Shown here in pieces: positions 1-8,340 of a stretch of 23,469 nucleotides of DNA; within the stretch, counting starts at the first letter, position 1; the number at the start of each line of letters is the position of its first letter. The notes beneath the pieces were generated by a model, which made no database searches, was not told the DNA's origin, and saw only the letters and a list, made by a program, of their open reading frames with translations. The stretch is taken from the NCBI GenBank assembly GCA_030617565.1, contig JAUWVE010000006.1, forward strand, positions 1 to 23,469, written 5' to 3'. The translations under genes were made by a program, and so were the position numbers. The DNA is from Gammaproteobacteria bacterium (GTDB lineage Bacteria > Pseudomonadota > Gammaproteobacteria > BMS3Bbin11).

Positions 1-236
1 ATGAATATTCATCTTGCATCCCAAATCGCCCATCTCTGTGTTAAGGACCTTCGCAATAGCCTGGCTATTACGTGCGATCCTTGCCTTGATATGATCGATT
101 TGGAATACAATCTGATCTATCCAGAATTAATAGAGATGCCCATAACCCGTAAAACATATTTCTCTTACAGGGTTAGCAGAGAACACAGAAAAAAAACTCT
201 GAAAATAAATTAGATTCGTTTGTTATAGATCTGCTG
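1..236. other. left-edge segment without a defensible gene
   Basis: The plus strand is open from position 1 to 213 (70 codons), but the peptide resembles nothing I recognise, has no visible ribosome binding site and would converge on dprA. On the minus strand a frame reading out of the window is open from about position 126 down to 1 and looks protein-like, but it has no start codon before its internal ATG and an in-frame TAA lies upstream. In many Gammaproteobacteria smg (DUF494) follows dprA here; I do not see its N-terminus. The segment could be the end of a gene lying outside the window, a decayed gene, or spacer. Confidence 0.3.
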
Positions 237-1379
237 TTAGCCCCTCCGGTTAAACCTGCCTCCAGGAAGGCTATCGATCAGGCCTTTAAGTTCAAGTTGG
301 CTCAGATTCGCCGACAACTCATCTATCACCATGCCGGTACGGGATAAAAGGCTATCCAGCGTGACCGGGTCATACCCAAGCGCATCCATTAAATGCCGTT
401 CCGACTTTGACAGGTCGAGTGCCATCTCTTCATGCTTATTTTTGCTGTCGTTATTATCTTCAATATCTGGATTAACACCAGGCAGCATCAGCAGAATTTC
501 TTCAGCGATGTCATCTGAGGTCTCAACCAGCTTCGCACCCTGCTTAATAAGCCAGTGGCAACCGCGCGACTGGGGAGAATGAATTGAACCGGGTATGGCG
601 AACACCTCTCTATCCTGCTCCATCGCACACCTGGCCGATATGAGAGAACCGCTTCGTTTTGCTGCTTCCACTACCAGTGTCCCCAGTGACAATCCACTGA
701 TCACACGATTTCGGCGCGGGAAATTAGCTTGCAAAGGACCTGTTCCCACCGGAAATTCAGATACCAGCAGGCCCTTTTCTACGATCCTGTACGCCAGCTC
801 ACGATGATGCGATGGATATATCCTGTCCAGGCCGGTAGCGGCAACAGCGATTGTTTTACCACAATTACCCGTACCATCCTTTGCATCCAGTGCCCCCTGA
901 TGAGCAGCACCATCTATCCCGGCAGCCAGGCCAGAAGTAATAGTTAAACCGCAAACAGCCAGCTCAGTTGAAAATGCGCGCGCATTCTCAATACCACCCG
1001 GCGTCGGGTTACGACTGCCGACTATGGAGAGCTGCGGCGAATGCAGCAATGTGGCATCGCCCTTCAGGAATAACACAGGAGGCGGTCGGTGAATCCGGGC
1101 TAACAGTTCTGGATAGTCTTGATGTTGGAAAAAAATAACTTGATGGCAGGGGTTTTCTTCCAGCCACAGAATATCCAGCTCGACATTTGTTGCTTCTATC
1201 CCTTTGAGCAGGAGATTAACTACATCATGAGAAACATCTGAAACGCGTGATAACTGTGTCCGGTTAGCGTTAAATACTTCGCTTGCGGAGTTGAAACATT
1301 GAAAAAGGTTTGAGAAGGCTGCAGGGCCAACACCAGAGACCCTGTTCAACGCCAGGCGTGCGGTAAGTTCTTCATCCAT
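237..1379 (-). CDS. dprA: DNA-processing protein DprA
   Basis: DprA (Smf) binds incoming single-stranded DNA in the cytoplasm and loads RecA onto it during natural transformation. The 380-residue product has a helix-hairpin-helix-like N-terminus (about residues 11-30). The Rossmann-like DprA core follows, with GSRNPTPGG at 121-129, SGLAAGIDGAAHQGAL at 149-164 and the NFPRRNRVISGLS stretch at 219-231. A short C-terminal winged-helix-type segment ends in LPGGRFNRRG. The ATG start has a GGAAAAG-like ribosome site just upstream. It lies 66 bp after the LysM gene on the same strand, so the two are probably cotranscribed, an arrangement common in this class. Its presence suggests, but does not prove, transformability, because DprA is also kept by species not known to be competent. 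Confidence 0.95.
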   Translation of the reverse strand: MDEELTARLALNRVSGVGPAAFSNLFQCFNSASEVFNANRTQLSRVSDVSHDVVNLLLKGIEATNVELDILWLEENPCHQVIFFQHQDYPELLARIHRPPPVLFLKGDATLLHSPQLSIVGSRNPTPGGIENARAFSTELAVCGLTITSGLAAGIDGAAHQGALDAKDGTGNCGKTIAVAATGLDRIYPSHHRELAYRIVEKGLLVSEFPVGTGPLQANFPRRNRVISGLSLGTLVVEAAKRSGSLISARCAMEQDREVFAIPGSIHSPQSRGCHWLIKQGAKLVETSDDIAEEILLMLPGVNPDIEDNNDSKNKHEEMALDLSKSERHLMDALGYDPVTLDSLLSRTGMVIDELSANLSQLELKGLIDSLPGGRFNRRG

Positions 1380-1445
1380 TGCTTTTCCAGACCATCCCTG
1401 TCTGATTACCTGCAGAGCTCCTCTAGCAGATTGCGTCAGGCTGTA

Positions 1446-2495
1446 TCACTCTATGTTAATGACCTTGTCATTGACGAGAACACCCTGTGATGAACGCATG
1501 ATCAAGCCATAACTGACTTTTCCATAGGTCTTAAATATCATTACGATTCCACTACGCTCAATCGGTAATCTATATTTTTCCTTTGTCACAGGATCCCTTT
1601 GGACGCCTCTGTCACGCATCGTCTGCAAGACATGTCCTGGTTCCAGGCCCTGGTCAGAACCTGCCGAAAGTGTGACTACATCGCCAGCACCGTACTCAGC
1701 CATTTCCGAAACTGCACCCAGTATGCTGATTGAAATAGGCTCTCTAAAAGCCTTAGGATGATAATAGGGCAAAGTCAGTGTCCTCACTGCCGGCACCAGA
1801 CGATCACCCTGATTGACTTCCTTGTTAGACTTGGTAATCCTGAGTTTTGCTGGATCACCTGGTCGCAGCATTTCCGCCTCACCGAGTGTCTCCGTTTCGT
1901 AAGCAATTACCTTTTGATTGTCAGGATTTATCAATGCCCCACGCATCCTGATGATCCTGAACCTTGCACCCGGTGCACCATCAATCTTGCGCACATACAT
2001 ATCACTCAGTGCGCCGAGAACTACTTCTTGATTGACGCCTTCTGTAACATAGGCCAGTTTGTCGAGATTTCGTGACTCGACGATTTGCCTGTCCTCCAGA
2101 AAAGCCATGATCACCTGTGGTGGAATAGCAGGAATAGCATTGTCCAGTTTCTCAATATAGACAGCCGGCCCCATTTTTACTACCTTCCTGGCAGCTCGTT
2201 CACGCCCGCTAAGGTGATCCAGATATGGCTGACCATCCGTGTAACGCAACACCAGCCTGTCGCCAGGATAAATTAAATCGGGGTTCTGGATCTGACTGTT
2301 CTGGCGCCATATCTCTGGCCAGCGCCAGGGATCCTTGAGAAATTTCCCTGAGATATCCCACAGGGTATCGCCTTCTACTACGGTATAATCAACCGGATGA
2401 TTGTCAGCCAGTTCTACCGAGGCAGCGCTTACGGCTGCGGATACGGCTAAAGCCGCCAAGAGAAGAACAATTTTTAGTGAGTTAAGAATCTTCAT
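1446..2495 (-). CDS. secreted LysM-domain protein
   Basis: This is an exported protein of about 349 residues with one peptidoglycan-binding LysM module. I chose the ATG at 2495 rather than the upstream in-frame start at 2537. It puts a clean signal peptide at the N-terminus (MKILNSLK, then a hydrophobic run to about residue 24, cleavage near VSA-AS), and a GGGA element lies about 9 nt upstream. LysM spans about residues 36-84 (YTVVEGDTLWDIS ... NPDLIYPGDRLVL), with the Trp-rich insert DPWRWPEIW that is typical of this family. The remaining 260 residues are a conserved but uncharacterised region rich in beta-type sequence. The gene sits upstream of dprA and is divergent from def, a frequent gammaproteobacterial arrangement. 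The function is likely cell-wall associated; the enzymatic role, if any, is unknown. Confidence 0.9.
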   Translation of the reverse strand: MKILNSLKIVLLLAALAVSAAVSAASVELADNHPVDYTVVEGDTLWDISGKFLKDPWRWPEIWRQNSQIQNPDLIYPGDRLVLRYTDGQPYLDHLSGRERAARKVVKMGPAVYIEKLDNAIPAIPPQVIMAFLEDRQIVESRNLDKLAYVTEGVNQEVVLGALSDMYVRKIDGAPGARFRIIRMRGALINPDNQKVIAYETETLGEAEMLRPGDPAKLRITKSNKEVNQGDRLVPAVRTLTLPYYHPKAFREPISISILGAVSEMAEYGAGDVVTLSAGSDQGLEPGHVLQTMRDRGVQRDPVTKEKYRLPIERSGIVMIFKTYGKVSYGLIMRSSQGVLVNDKVINIE

Positions 2496-2594
2496 GTGGT
2501 CTATCCCGTCTTTTTCCGGCAGTCTAGATGAATACACCGCATCAGGCCATGTCGGCTATCTATAAAAGGTGCACTTCCATCGGTTTTTCAAAGG

Positions 2595-2600
2595 ATCATA
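2595..2600 (-). promoter_or_regulatory. possible extended -10 promoter of the LysM-dprA unit
   Basis: Read on the minus strand, the sequence is GGTGCTATGATCC, that is TGC followed by TATGAT, a good extended -10 match about 100 bp upstream of the LysM start codon. No convincing -35 hexamer sits 17 bp upstream. The position in the divergent lysM/def gap fits, but this is pattern matching only. Confidence 0.35.
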
Positions 2601-2750
2601 GCACCAAGTTAAAGTGATTTCTTCATATTTTGATCTAACTTACACTGCAAAACAGGTTCAGGGCAAGCATTCTCTGCTTTTTATTCGTCAATTATCGTTA
2701 CAAAATGGTAAAAACAGACCCGCTTAAGGGTATCTCTATTAATCACAGGG

Positions 2751-2756
2751 TATAAT
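2751..2756 (+). promoter_or_regulatory. possible -10 box of the def-fmt-rsmB run
   Basis: A perfect TATAAT hexamer lies 35 bp before the def ATG, in the gap between divergent genes. The sequence 16-18 bp upstream has no good TTGACA match. The implied 5' leader would be about 27 nt. The hexamer is plausible as the start of the long plus-strand operon. Confidence 0.4.
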
Positions 2757-2790
2757 CCGGCGATATAGTTCCCTGATATGTTATCCAAAT

Positions 2791-3291
2791 ATGGCCCTGC
2801 TAGACATACTAATCTATCCTGACCCGCGACTCCATACAGAAGCACGAACGGTTGAGTCCATTGACAAGCGCATTCAGACGCTGATTGTAGACATGTCCGA
2901 AACCATGTATGCCGCGCCTGGCATTGGCCTGGCTGCACCTCAGGTAAATGTAACTGAGCGTATTATTGTCATAGATATAAGTGATAGTAAGGACTCACTA
3001 CTGGTAATGATAAACCCGGAAATTATTCATACGGAGGGCTATACCGAACTCGAAGAAGGATGCCTGTCTGTTCCCGGCATCTATGCACAGGTCAGCCGTG
3101 GCGAAAAAATCCGTGTGCAGGCACTGGACAAAGACGGCAAACCATTCGAGCTGACTGCCGAAGGACTACTCGGGGTTTGTATCCAGCACGAAATTGACCA
3201 CCTGGATGGAAAAGTATTTGTTGACTACCTGTCACGCATGAAACAGGATCGAATCAAAAAAAAGATGCTGAAAACACAACGAAACTCCTGA
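2791..3291 (+). CDS. def: peptide deformylase
   Basis: Peptide deformylase removes the N-formyl group from nascent proteins and uses Fe2+ or another divalent metal. The 166-residue length is typical. All three family motifs are present: GIGLAAPQ at residues 44-51, EEGCLSVPG at 88-96 with the metal ligand C91, and QHEIDH at 132-137 with ligands H133 and H137 and catalytic E134. It starts the plus-strand run and is followed 40 bp later by fmt, the enzyme that adds the formyl group, the classical def-fmt pairing. The C-terminal tail is lysine-rich, as in many bacterial homologues. The ribosome binding site is weak by eye. Confidence 0.97.
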   Translation: MALLDILIYPDPRLHTEARTVESIDKRIQTLIVDMSETMYAAPGIGLAAPQVNVTERIIVIDISDSKDSLLVMINPEIIHTEGYTELEEGCLSVPGIYAQVSRGEKIRVQALDKDGKPFELTAEGLLGVCIQHEIDHLDGKVFVDYLSRMKQDRIKKKMLKTQRNS

Positions 3292-3331
3292 GACCCAACT
3301 AATACAACTAGACACAAATCAGCACACACTC

Positions 3332-4267
3332 ATGAGAATCATCTTTGCCGGTACGCCGGAATTTTCTGTTCCTGCTCTGGAAGCAATACTTGCCTCCGGA
3401 TTCAATGTAGTCGCCGTCTATACTCAACCAGACCGCCAGGCAGGCCGCGGGAGAAAAACCCGCCCCGGCCCGATTAAGCAATGCGCCCTTAAACATGGAC
3501 TGGTGGTTGAGCAGCCCGCCACACTGAAAGATGCCGCAATAAAAATGCAGGACTATACTGCCGATGTCATGGTGGTGGTCGCTTATGGCCTTCTTCTGCC
3601 ACCCGAAATACTGCAGATCCCACTATACGGCTGCCTGAATATTCATGCCTCCCTGTTGCCCCGCTGGCGAGGTGCTGCACCGATACAGCGGGCAATTGAA
3701 GCCGGTGATAAAGAAACAGGGATTACTATCATGCAGATGGATTCCGGCCTCGATACTGGAGATATCCTTGCGCAATATCCTGTCATTATCGAACAAACAG
3801 ACACCGGGCAACAGCTGCATGACAGGCTGGCAGGTGCCGGTGCGGCGGCAATCACAGATGTCCTGTCCAATCTCGCCTGGTATCAGAAAAATGCCATTTC
3901 CCAGCAGGATGAACTAAGCAGCTATGCGAGAAAAATCAGTAAGCAGGAGAGCGTTATAGACTGGTCAGAGGAATGCGGGGTGATAGAGCAACGTATCCGT
4001 GCTTTCGACCCCTGGCCCGGCACACAGACCTGGTACAGGGGCATCAAGTTACGAATATCACAGGCTCAATGCTGTGATGAAAACTTTCCGGCTGAGGCAG
4101 GAACTATCCTGTCGGCAGATAAATCGGGCATTCGCATCGCCTGCGGAAAAGGTGTTTTACTAATTAATAAGTTGCAGCGACCGGGCGGCAAGGCCCTGTG
4201 TGCGGCCGACTTTTTGAATGGCATGCAGCTGGATACCGGAGTCGTGCTGGAACAACAAAGCCAATGA
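3332..4267 (+). CDS. fmt: methionyl-tRNA formyltransferase
   Basis: This enzyme transfers a formyl group from 10-formyl-tetrahydrofolate to Met-tRNAfMet for translation initiation. The 311-residue length fits the family. The N-terminal formyltransferase fold begins MRIIFAGTPEFSVPAL. The catalytic triad region is intact: N103 and H105 within NIHASLLPRWRGAAPIQ, and D141 within DSGLDTGDI. These sit three residues earlier than the E. coli N106/H108/D144. The C-terminal OB-like tRNA-binding domain follows, including a WPGTQTWY stretch. Its stop overlaps the rsmB start in an ATGA (4264-4267), which suggests translational coupling. Confidence 0.97.
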   Translation: MRIIFAGTPEFSVPALEAILASGFNVVAVYTQPDRQAGRGRKTRPGPIKQCALKHGLVVEQPATLKDAAIKMQDYTADVMVVVAYGLLLPPEILQIPLYGCLNIHASLLPRWRGAAPIQRAIEAGDKETGITIMQMDSGLDTGDILAQYPVIIEQTDTGQQLHDRLAGAGAAAITDVLSNLAWYQKNAISQQDELSSYARKISKQESVIDWSEECGVIEQRIRAFDPWPGTQTWYRGIKLRISQAQCCDENFPAEAGTILSADKSGIRIACGKGVLLINKLQRPGGKALCAADFLNGMQLDTGVVLEQQSQ

Positions 4268-5586
4268 CCCCGGCCAATAAAAAGATTTCAGCCCGACTTG
4301 TTGCCTGCAGGGCTGTGCAACTTGTGGCCGATAAAGGATTAAACAGTGACAGAGCACTGGAGGACGCCGGTATTAATACGTTAGCAGATGCGCGCGATGT
4401 TTCATTTGCCAAATCTATCTGCCTGGGTACGCTGCGCTGGCATCAGCAACTGGAAGCCATACTCTCCCAACTGCTGGAAAAGCCCCTGCAGCGCAAACAC
4501 CGGGACGTACATTTTCTTTTATTAACGGCGCTGTTCCAGCTGTCAAAAACTGATATCGCCAGGCACGGGATAGTCTCAGAAACTGTTAATCTCGTTTACA
4601 CCATAAAGAAAAAATGGGCAAAAGGCCTGGTCAATGGTGTACTGAGAAACTATCTGCGACAGGCTGATTCGCTGAAAAGCAAAATAGAACGCGACCCGGT
4701 TGCAGCAAGCTCCCACCCGGACTGGCTGTTGCAAATTATCCAGACATCATGGCCAGACCTATGGCGGGAAATTACGGATGAAAACAATAAACAGGCACCG
4801 ATGTCACTACGCATAAATGTCCAGCGCAGCAGCAGAGAGGAATACCTCGACCTGCTTAAAACAGCTGGCACACATGCCCTGAGTAGTGATATTTCACCCT
4901 CCGGCATTACGCTGGCAGCTCCCTGCCAGGCTGAAAATTTACCCGGTTTTGACGAAGGCCTGGTCTCCGTTCAAGACATCGCACCGCAACTGGCCGCCAG
5001 CCTGCTCGACCTGCAAGATGGCCAGCAGGTACTCGATGCCTGTGCTGCACCCGGCGGGAAAACGGCCCATATAGTAGAGGCATCAAATGGCAAAGTTGAC
5101 TTGACGGCGCTGGAACTGGACCCGCAACGACTGCTACGTATCAATCAAAATATGATGAGACTGGGGCATAAAGTTGATGTAAAGCAGGGAGATGCCGGCA
5201 AGCCTGAAGCATGGTGGTCAGGTCAGAAGTATGATCGCATTCTGCTGGATGCCCCTTGCTCAGGCTCCGGAGTCATTCGTCGCCACCCGGATATCAAACT
5301 GCTACGCAGAGCCACCGATATTGAACAGTTGTCACAGCAACAACTACAGTTGTTGCACGCACTGTGGCCGCTACTGAAAGAGGGCGGAAAATTACTATAC
5401 GCGACATGCTCTATCCTGCCGCAGGAGAATGAAAATGTTATCGGCAGTTTCCTGTCACAAGAAGACCATGCAAAAGAACTGCGTATAGATGTAAACTACG
5501 GACACCCGCGCCAGCATGGAATACAAATTTTACCTGGCGAACACCAGATGGACGGCTTCTTTTATGCTTGCCTGCAAAAAAACTAA
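4264..5586 (+). CDS. rsmB: 16S rRNA (cytosine-967-C5) methyltransferase RsmB
   Basis: RsmB (Sun/Fmu) methylates C967 of 16S rRNA with S-adenosylmethionine. I start it at the ATG that overlaps the fmt stop (ATGA), not at the earlier in-frame start at 4198 inside fmt. The protein then begins MTPANKKISARLVACRAVQ and has 440 residues, near the usual 430. A NusB-like RNA-binding domain covers about residues 5-140. The catalytic domain has the SAM motif DACAAPGGKT at 258-267, DAPCSGSGVIRRHPD from 329 (Cys332) and the TCS motif with Cys382, the two cysteines expected for RNA m5C methyltransferases. The def-fmt-rsmB order is a widely conserved cluster. Confidence 0.96.
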   Translation: MTPANKKISARLVACRAVQLVADKGLNSDRALEDAGINTLADARDVSFAKSICLGTLRWHQQLEAILSQLLEKPLQRKHRDVHFLLLTALFQLSKTDIARHGIVSETVNLVYTIKKKWAKGLVNGVLRNYLRQADSLKSKIERDPVAASSHPDWLLQIIQTSWPDLWREITDENNKQAPMSLRINVQRSSREEYLDLLKTAGTHALSSDISPSGITLAAPCQAENLPGFDEGLVSVQDIAPQLAASLLDLQDGQQVLDACAAPGGKTAHIVEASNGKVDLTALELDPQRLLRINQNMMRLGHKVDVKQGDAGKPEAWWSGQKYDRILLDAPCSGSGVIRRHPDIKLLRRATDIEQLSQQQLQLLHALWPLLKEGGKLLYATCSILPQENENVIGSFLSQEDHAKELRIDVNYGHPRQHGIQILPGEHQMDGFFYACLQKN

Positions 5587-6139
5587 CAAATACCTTACAC
5601 TCAGTCTCTTGCTGCTGCTCTCGTTCTGGTCCTGTGCAGCCAGCAGTCGCGGCTTCACAATTGACCATATTGAGTCTTACTATGATGATGAGTCGATTCA
5701 GGTTGATGGAAATCTTACCCTGAACCTGACTGATGATGTTAGAAAAGCCCTGAGCAAGAGCATCCCCCTGCAAGTGAATATGGAGTTTGTCCTCAGACGG
5801 GTGCGCAATTATGTATGGGACAAGGAAGTGGCTATCTGGACTGTGCCTATTGCCATACACTACAAACCGGTAACCGATGAATATGTGGTCAGCAGGCCTG
5901 ATTTACTCAATCAGCAGGAAAGCTTCGGTAGCCAGCGCGCCGCACTGGAAAGGCTGGGTGCATTCAAACAGTTGAACCTGCCTTTGGAACATCCATTAAT
6001 TCAGGGGAAAAAGTACGTACTCGAAGCACGCATCAAGCTGGACCTGGGTAAATTACCGGCCATGATGCGTCCACTGGCCTATTTTTCTTCATCCTGGCAC
6101 CTTAACAGCAAGTGGACAGAGTGGCCTCTCAAACACTAA
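5564..6139 (+). CDS. DUF4390 family exported protein
   Basis: This conserved protein of unknown function has about 191 residues. I place the start at the ATG at 5564, which overlaps the end of rsmB by 23 bp. The frame extends upstream, but this ATG begins a good signal sequence (MLACKKTNKYL, a Leu-rich core, and SCAAS near the cleavage site). The mature part is beta-rich with alternating charged and hydrophobic residues and ends near SSWHLNSKWTEW, as in the DUF4390 family I associate with this position. It sits between rsmB and an NtrY-like kinase and overlaps the kinase start by up to 28 bp, so a link with sensing by that kinase is possible but unproven. SCAA is a poor lipobox, so I expect signal peptidase I cleavage. 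Confidence 0.8.
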   Translation: MLACKKTNKYLTLSLLLLLSFWSCAASSRGFTIDHIESYYDDESIQVDGNLTLNLTDDVRKALSKSIPLQVNMEFVLRRVRNYVWDKEVAIWTVPIAIHYKPVTDEYVVSRPDLLNQQESFGSQRAALERLGAFKQLNLPLEHPLIQGKKYVLEARIKLDLGKLPAMMRPLAYFSSSWHLNSKWTEWPLKH

Positions 6140-8340
6140 GAAATATCATCACCGGCCCTGCGTCGGCGCTGATTCTGTCGTTAATATTGTTAGCAGCTCT
6201 TCTACTGCTCAGCATAGCCGCACAAAATACGACACAGCTGTCTGAACTCTACGCACCACTACTGGTCATCAACCTGGTTGGTATCTTCGTTCTGCTGGTA
6301 CTGAACCTGGGTAGTATTTACAAGCTGATCAAGCAGGTTCAAGCGAAGGTTATCGGATCACGGCTTACCCTGCGCATGGTCGGCATGTTCACATTGCTTG
6401 CCTTTCTGCCTCTATCTGTCGTCTATTATATCTCAACGCAGTTTCTCAGCCACGGTATCGACAGCTGGTTTGATGTGCGTATCGAACAGGCGATGTCCGA
6501 TGCCACCCTGCTAGGCCAGGTGTCTCTGAAATCATTAAAAGAAGGACAGGTCGACACCCTGATACGCTATGCTCCAGATTTAGAAGAAACGACTGATAGC
6601 CTTGAAATGATCAGCCTGCTTGATCGTATTCGGCGTGAAGAGGGCTATAGTGAAACCGCCATGTTTACCCAGCGGGGCCGGATTCTTGCCTCCAGTTCCA
6701 TGCAGCCAGGAACATTACTTCCTTCCCAGCCTGATGAGCGCGTCTTCACTGCACTCAGCAACCAGGGCGTTTATGCAGACCAGGAAACCGGTATAGATGG
6801 TAGCCAGATACTTCGAATCGCCGTTATCGTGCCCTCCGCATCGGTGGGTATGACGCCTAATGTACTGCAGGCAATCAAACCGATTCCCCTGCGCTTTGCA
6901 AACCTGGAATCCAGCATCAATGCGGCGATCGGTGAGTATGATCGATTACTCTACCTGCGCGGCCCGATCAAATTCGGTTTTATCATGACATTAAGTCTGG
7001 TCAGTTTAATGACATTACTGTTAGCCGTCTGGACAGCTACTTTTTCCGCCCGTCGCCTGGCATCCCCATTGCGTGAACTGGCTGAGGGCACCCAGGCAGT
7101 CGCCAACGGCAACTACAGCACCCAACTGCCTGTCACCTCCAGTGACGAATTCGGCATTTTAATAAAATCATTCAACCGCATGACCCAGCAGATCTCCAGG
7201 GCGCGCGAAAATGCACAAACCAGCCAGACCAGACTGGTCGAGCAACATACCTACCTGGAAACAGTACTCAGTCACCTGTCGTCCGGCGTCCTGTCCTTTG
7301 ATGCCGACCGTCGCTTGCGTGCCCATAATAGTCGTGCCTGTGAAATACTGGATATAGATAAAATGGATGAGCTGTATGATCAGGATTTATATTCCCTGGC
7401 TTCGGCGCTGCCGTTACTAAAAGATTTTTTCACCACGCTAGACGAAACCATGTCAGCAAATAAGCCTGAATGGGACGAAGAAGTGGTTCTCTTCAGCTCG
7501 CACGGAAAACAGGTTCTACTCTGTCGCGGTACGCGCCTGCCCGGAAAGCTGCCGGGTGGGTCAGGTTATGTCTTTGTCTTCGATGACATCACCGTCATGC
7601 TGCAGGCACAGCGTGATGCTGCCTGGGGAGAAGTTGCCAGGCGTCTGGCACATGAAATAAAGAACCCGCTGACGCCTATCCAGCTGTCAGCCGAACGCAT
7701 CAGACATAAATACCTGCATACCCTTGATGACAGCGAGAAACAAACACTGGACCGTGCAACCCGAACAATCTCTGAACAGGTTGAATCAATGAAAGAGATG
7801 GTGAATGCCTTCTCCAACTATGCTCAACCGGTCAGCATGAATATTCACAACGTGGACCTGAACCAGTTACTCGCTGATGTCGTCGAACTCCACAAAGGAC
7901 ACAATGAACCGGTTGAAATCAGGTTGTCACTGGATGATTCCATTTCACCGATGATGCTCGACTCGGGACGCATGCGCCAGGTATTTAACAACCTGATAGT
8001 CAACGCTACCCATGCACTAAAGCAAACCGAACATGCACAGCTGCTGGTCAGCACGCAATCAGGTACCGGTAAGAAAACAGACATCGTCACCATCCGTTTT
8101 GAAGATAATGGACCGGGAATCCAGGAAGAGTTGCTGGACAACCTGTTTGAGCCATATGTCACCAGCAAGGAAAAAGGCAGCGGGCTGGGCCTGGCAATTG
8201 TGAAAAAAATTATCGATGAACATGGCGGTACTATCTGGGTAAAAAATATGAAAAATAGCGGTAGCTGCTTTACCATTCAATTACCTGTAAAAATAAATGA
8301 ATCCCATGAGCAACATCACTTAAGCAAAGATAAACAATGA
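6112..8340 (+). CDS. ntrY: NtrY-like membrane sensor histidine kinase
   Basis: This 742-residue inner-membrane kinase is the likely partner of the downstream regulator. It has three N-terminal membrane helices (about residues 14-36, 47-70 and 88-108), a region of about 170 residues that is probably periplasmic, and a fourth helix near 288-309. A HAMP linker to about 362, a PAS-type domain at about 378-490, HisKA with the phospho-acceptor H514 in ARRLAHEIKNPLTP, and an HATPase domain follow (N631 in the N box, DNGPGI, GSGLGLAIVKKI). The layout matches the NtrY family. The start is uncertain: GTG at 6112 (used here) or GTG at 6121, which has a somewhat better upstream AGTGGA. Its stop overlaps the next start in an ATGA. 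The signal sensed is unknown; nitrogen or redox roles described for NtrY elsewhere may not apply. Confidence 0.9.
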   Translation: MDRVASQTLRNIITGPASALILSLILLAALLLLSIAAQNTTQLSELYAPLLVINLVGIFVLLVLNLGSIYKLIKQVQAKVIGSRLTLRMVGMFTLLAFLPLSVVYYISTQFLSHGIDSWFDVRIEQAMSDATLLGQVSLKSLKEGQVDTLIRYAPDLEETTDSLEMISLLDRIRREEGYSETAMFTQRGRILASSSMQPGTLLPSQPDERVFTALSNQGVYADQETGIDGSQILRIAVIVPSASVGMTPNVLQAIKPIPLRFANLESSINAAIGEYDRLLYLRGPIKFGFIMTLSLVSLMTLLLAVWTATFSARRLASPLRELAEGTQAVANGNYSTQLPVTSSDEFGILIKSFNRMTQQISRARENAQTSQTRLVEQHTYLETVLSHLSSGVLSFDADRRLRAHNSRACEILDIDKMDELYDQDLYSLASALPLLKDFFTTLDETMSANKPEWDEEVVLFSSHGKQVLLCRGTRLPGKLPGGSGYVFVFDDITVMLQAQRDAAWGEVARRLAHEIKNPLTPIQLSAERIRHKYLHTLDDSEKQTLDRATRTISEQVESMKEMVNAFSNYAQPVSMNIHNVDLNQLLADVVELHKGHNEPVEIRLSLDDSISPMMLDSGRMRQVFNNLIVNATHALKQTEHAQLLVSTQSGTGKKTDIVTIRFEDNGPGIQEELLDNLFEPYVTSKEKGSGLGLAIVKKIIDEHGGTIWVKNMKNSGSCFTIQLPVKINESHEQHHLSKDKQ

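Noticed and set aside
183..202. A-rich stretch with CAGA/TCTG ends as a dprA terminator
   Set aside because: The stem would be only four base pairs and the A-run is in the loop; too weak to call.
1..213. Plus-strand ORF of 70 codons starting at the first base
   Set aside because: No ribosome site can be seen, the product is unfamiliar, and the opposite strand also shows a protein-like frame. Not supportable as a gene from this window.
4198..4263. Longer RsmB starting inside fmt
   Set aside because: The ATGA overlap at 4264 is the usual coupling, and the extra 22 residues do not resemble the RsmB N-terminus.
7845..8276. Minus-strand ORF of 143 codons opposite the NtrY-like kinase
   Set aside because: It lies wholly antisense to the HATPase domain, with Ser/Leu-rich shadow composition.
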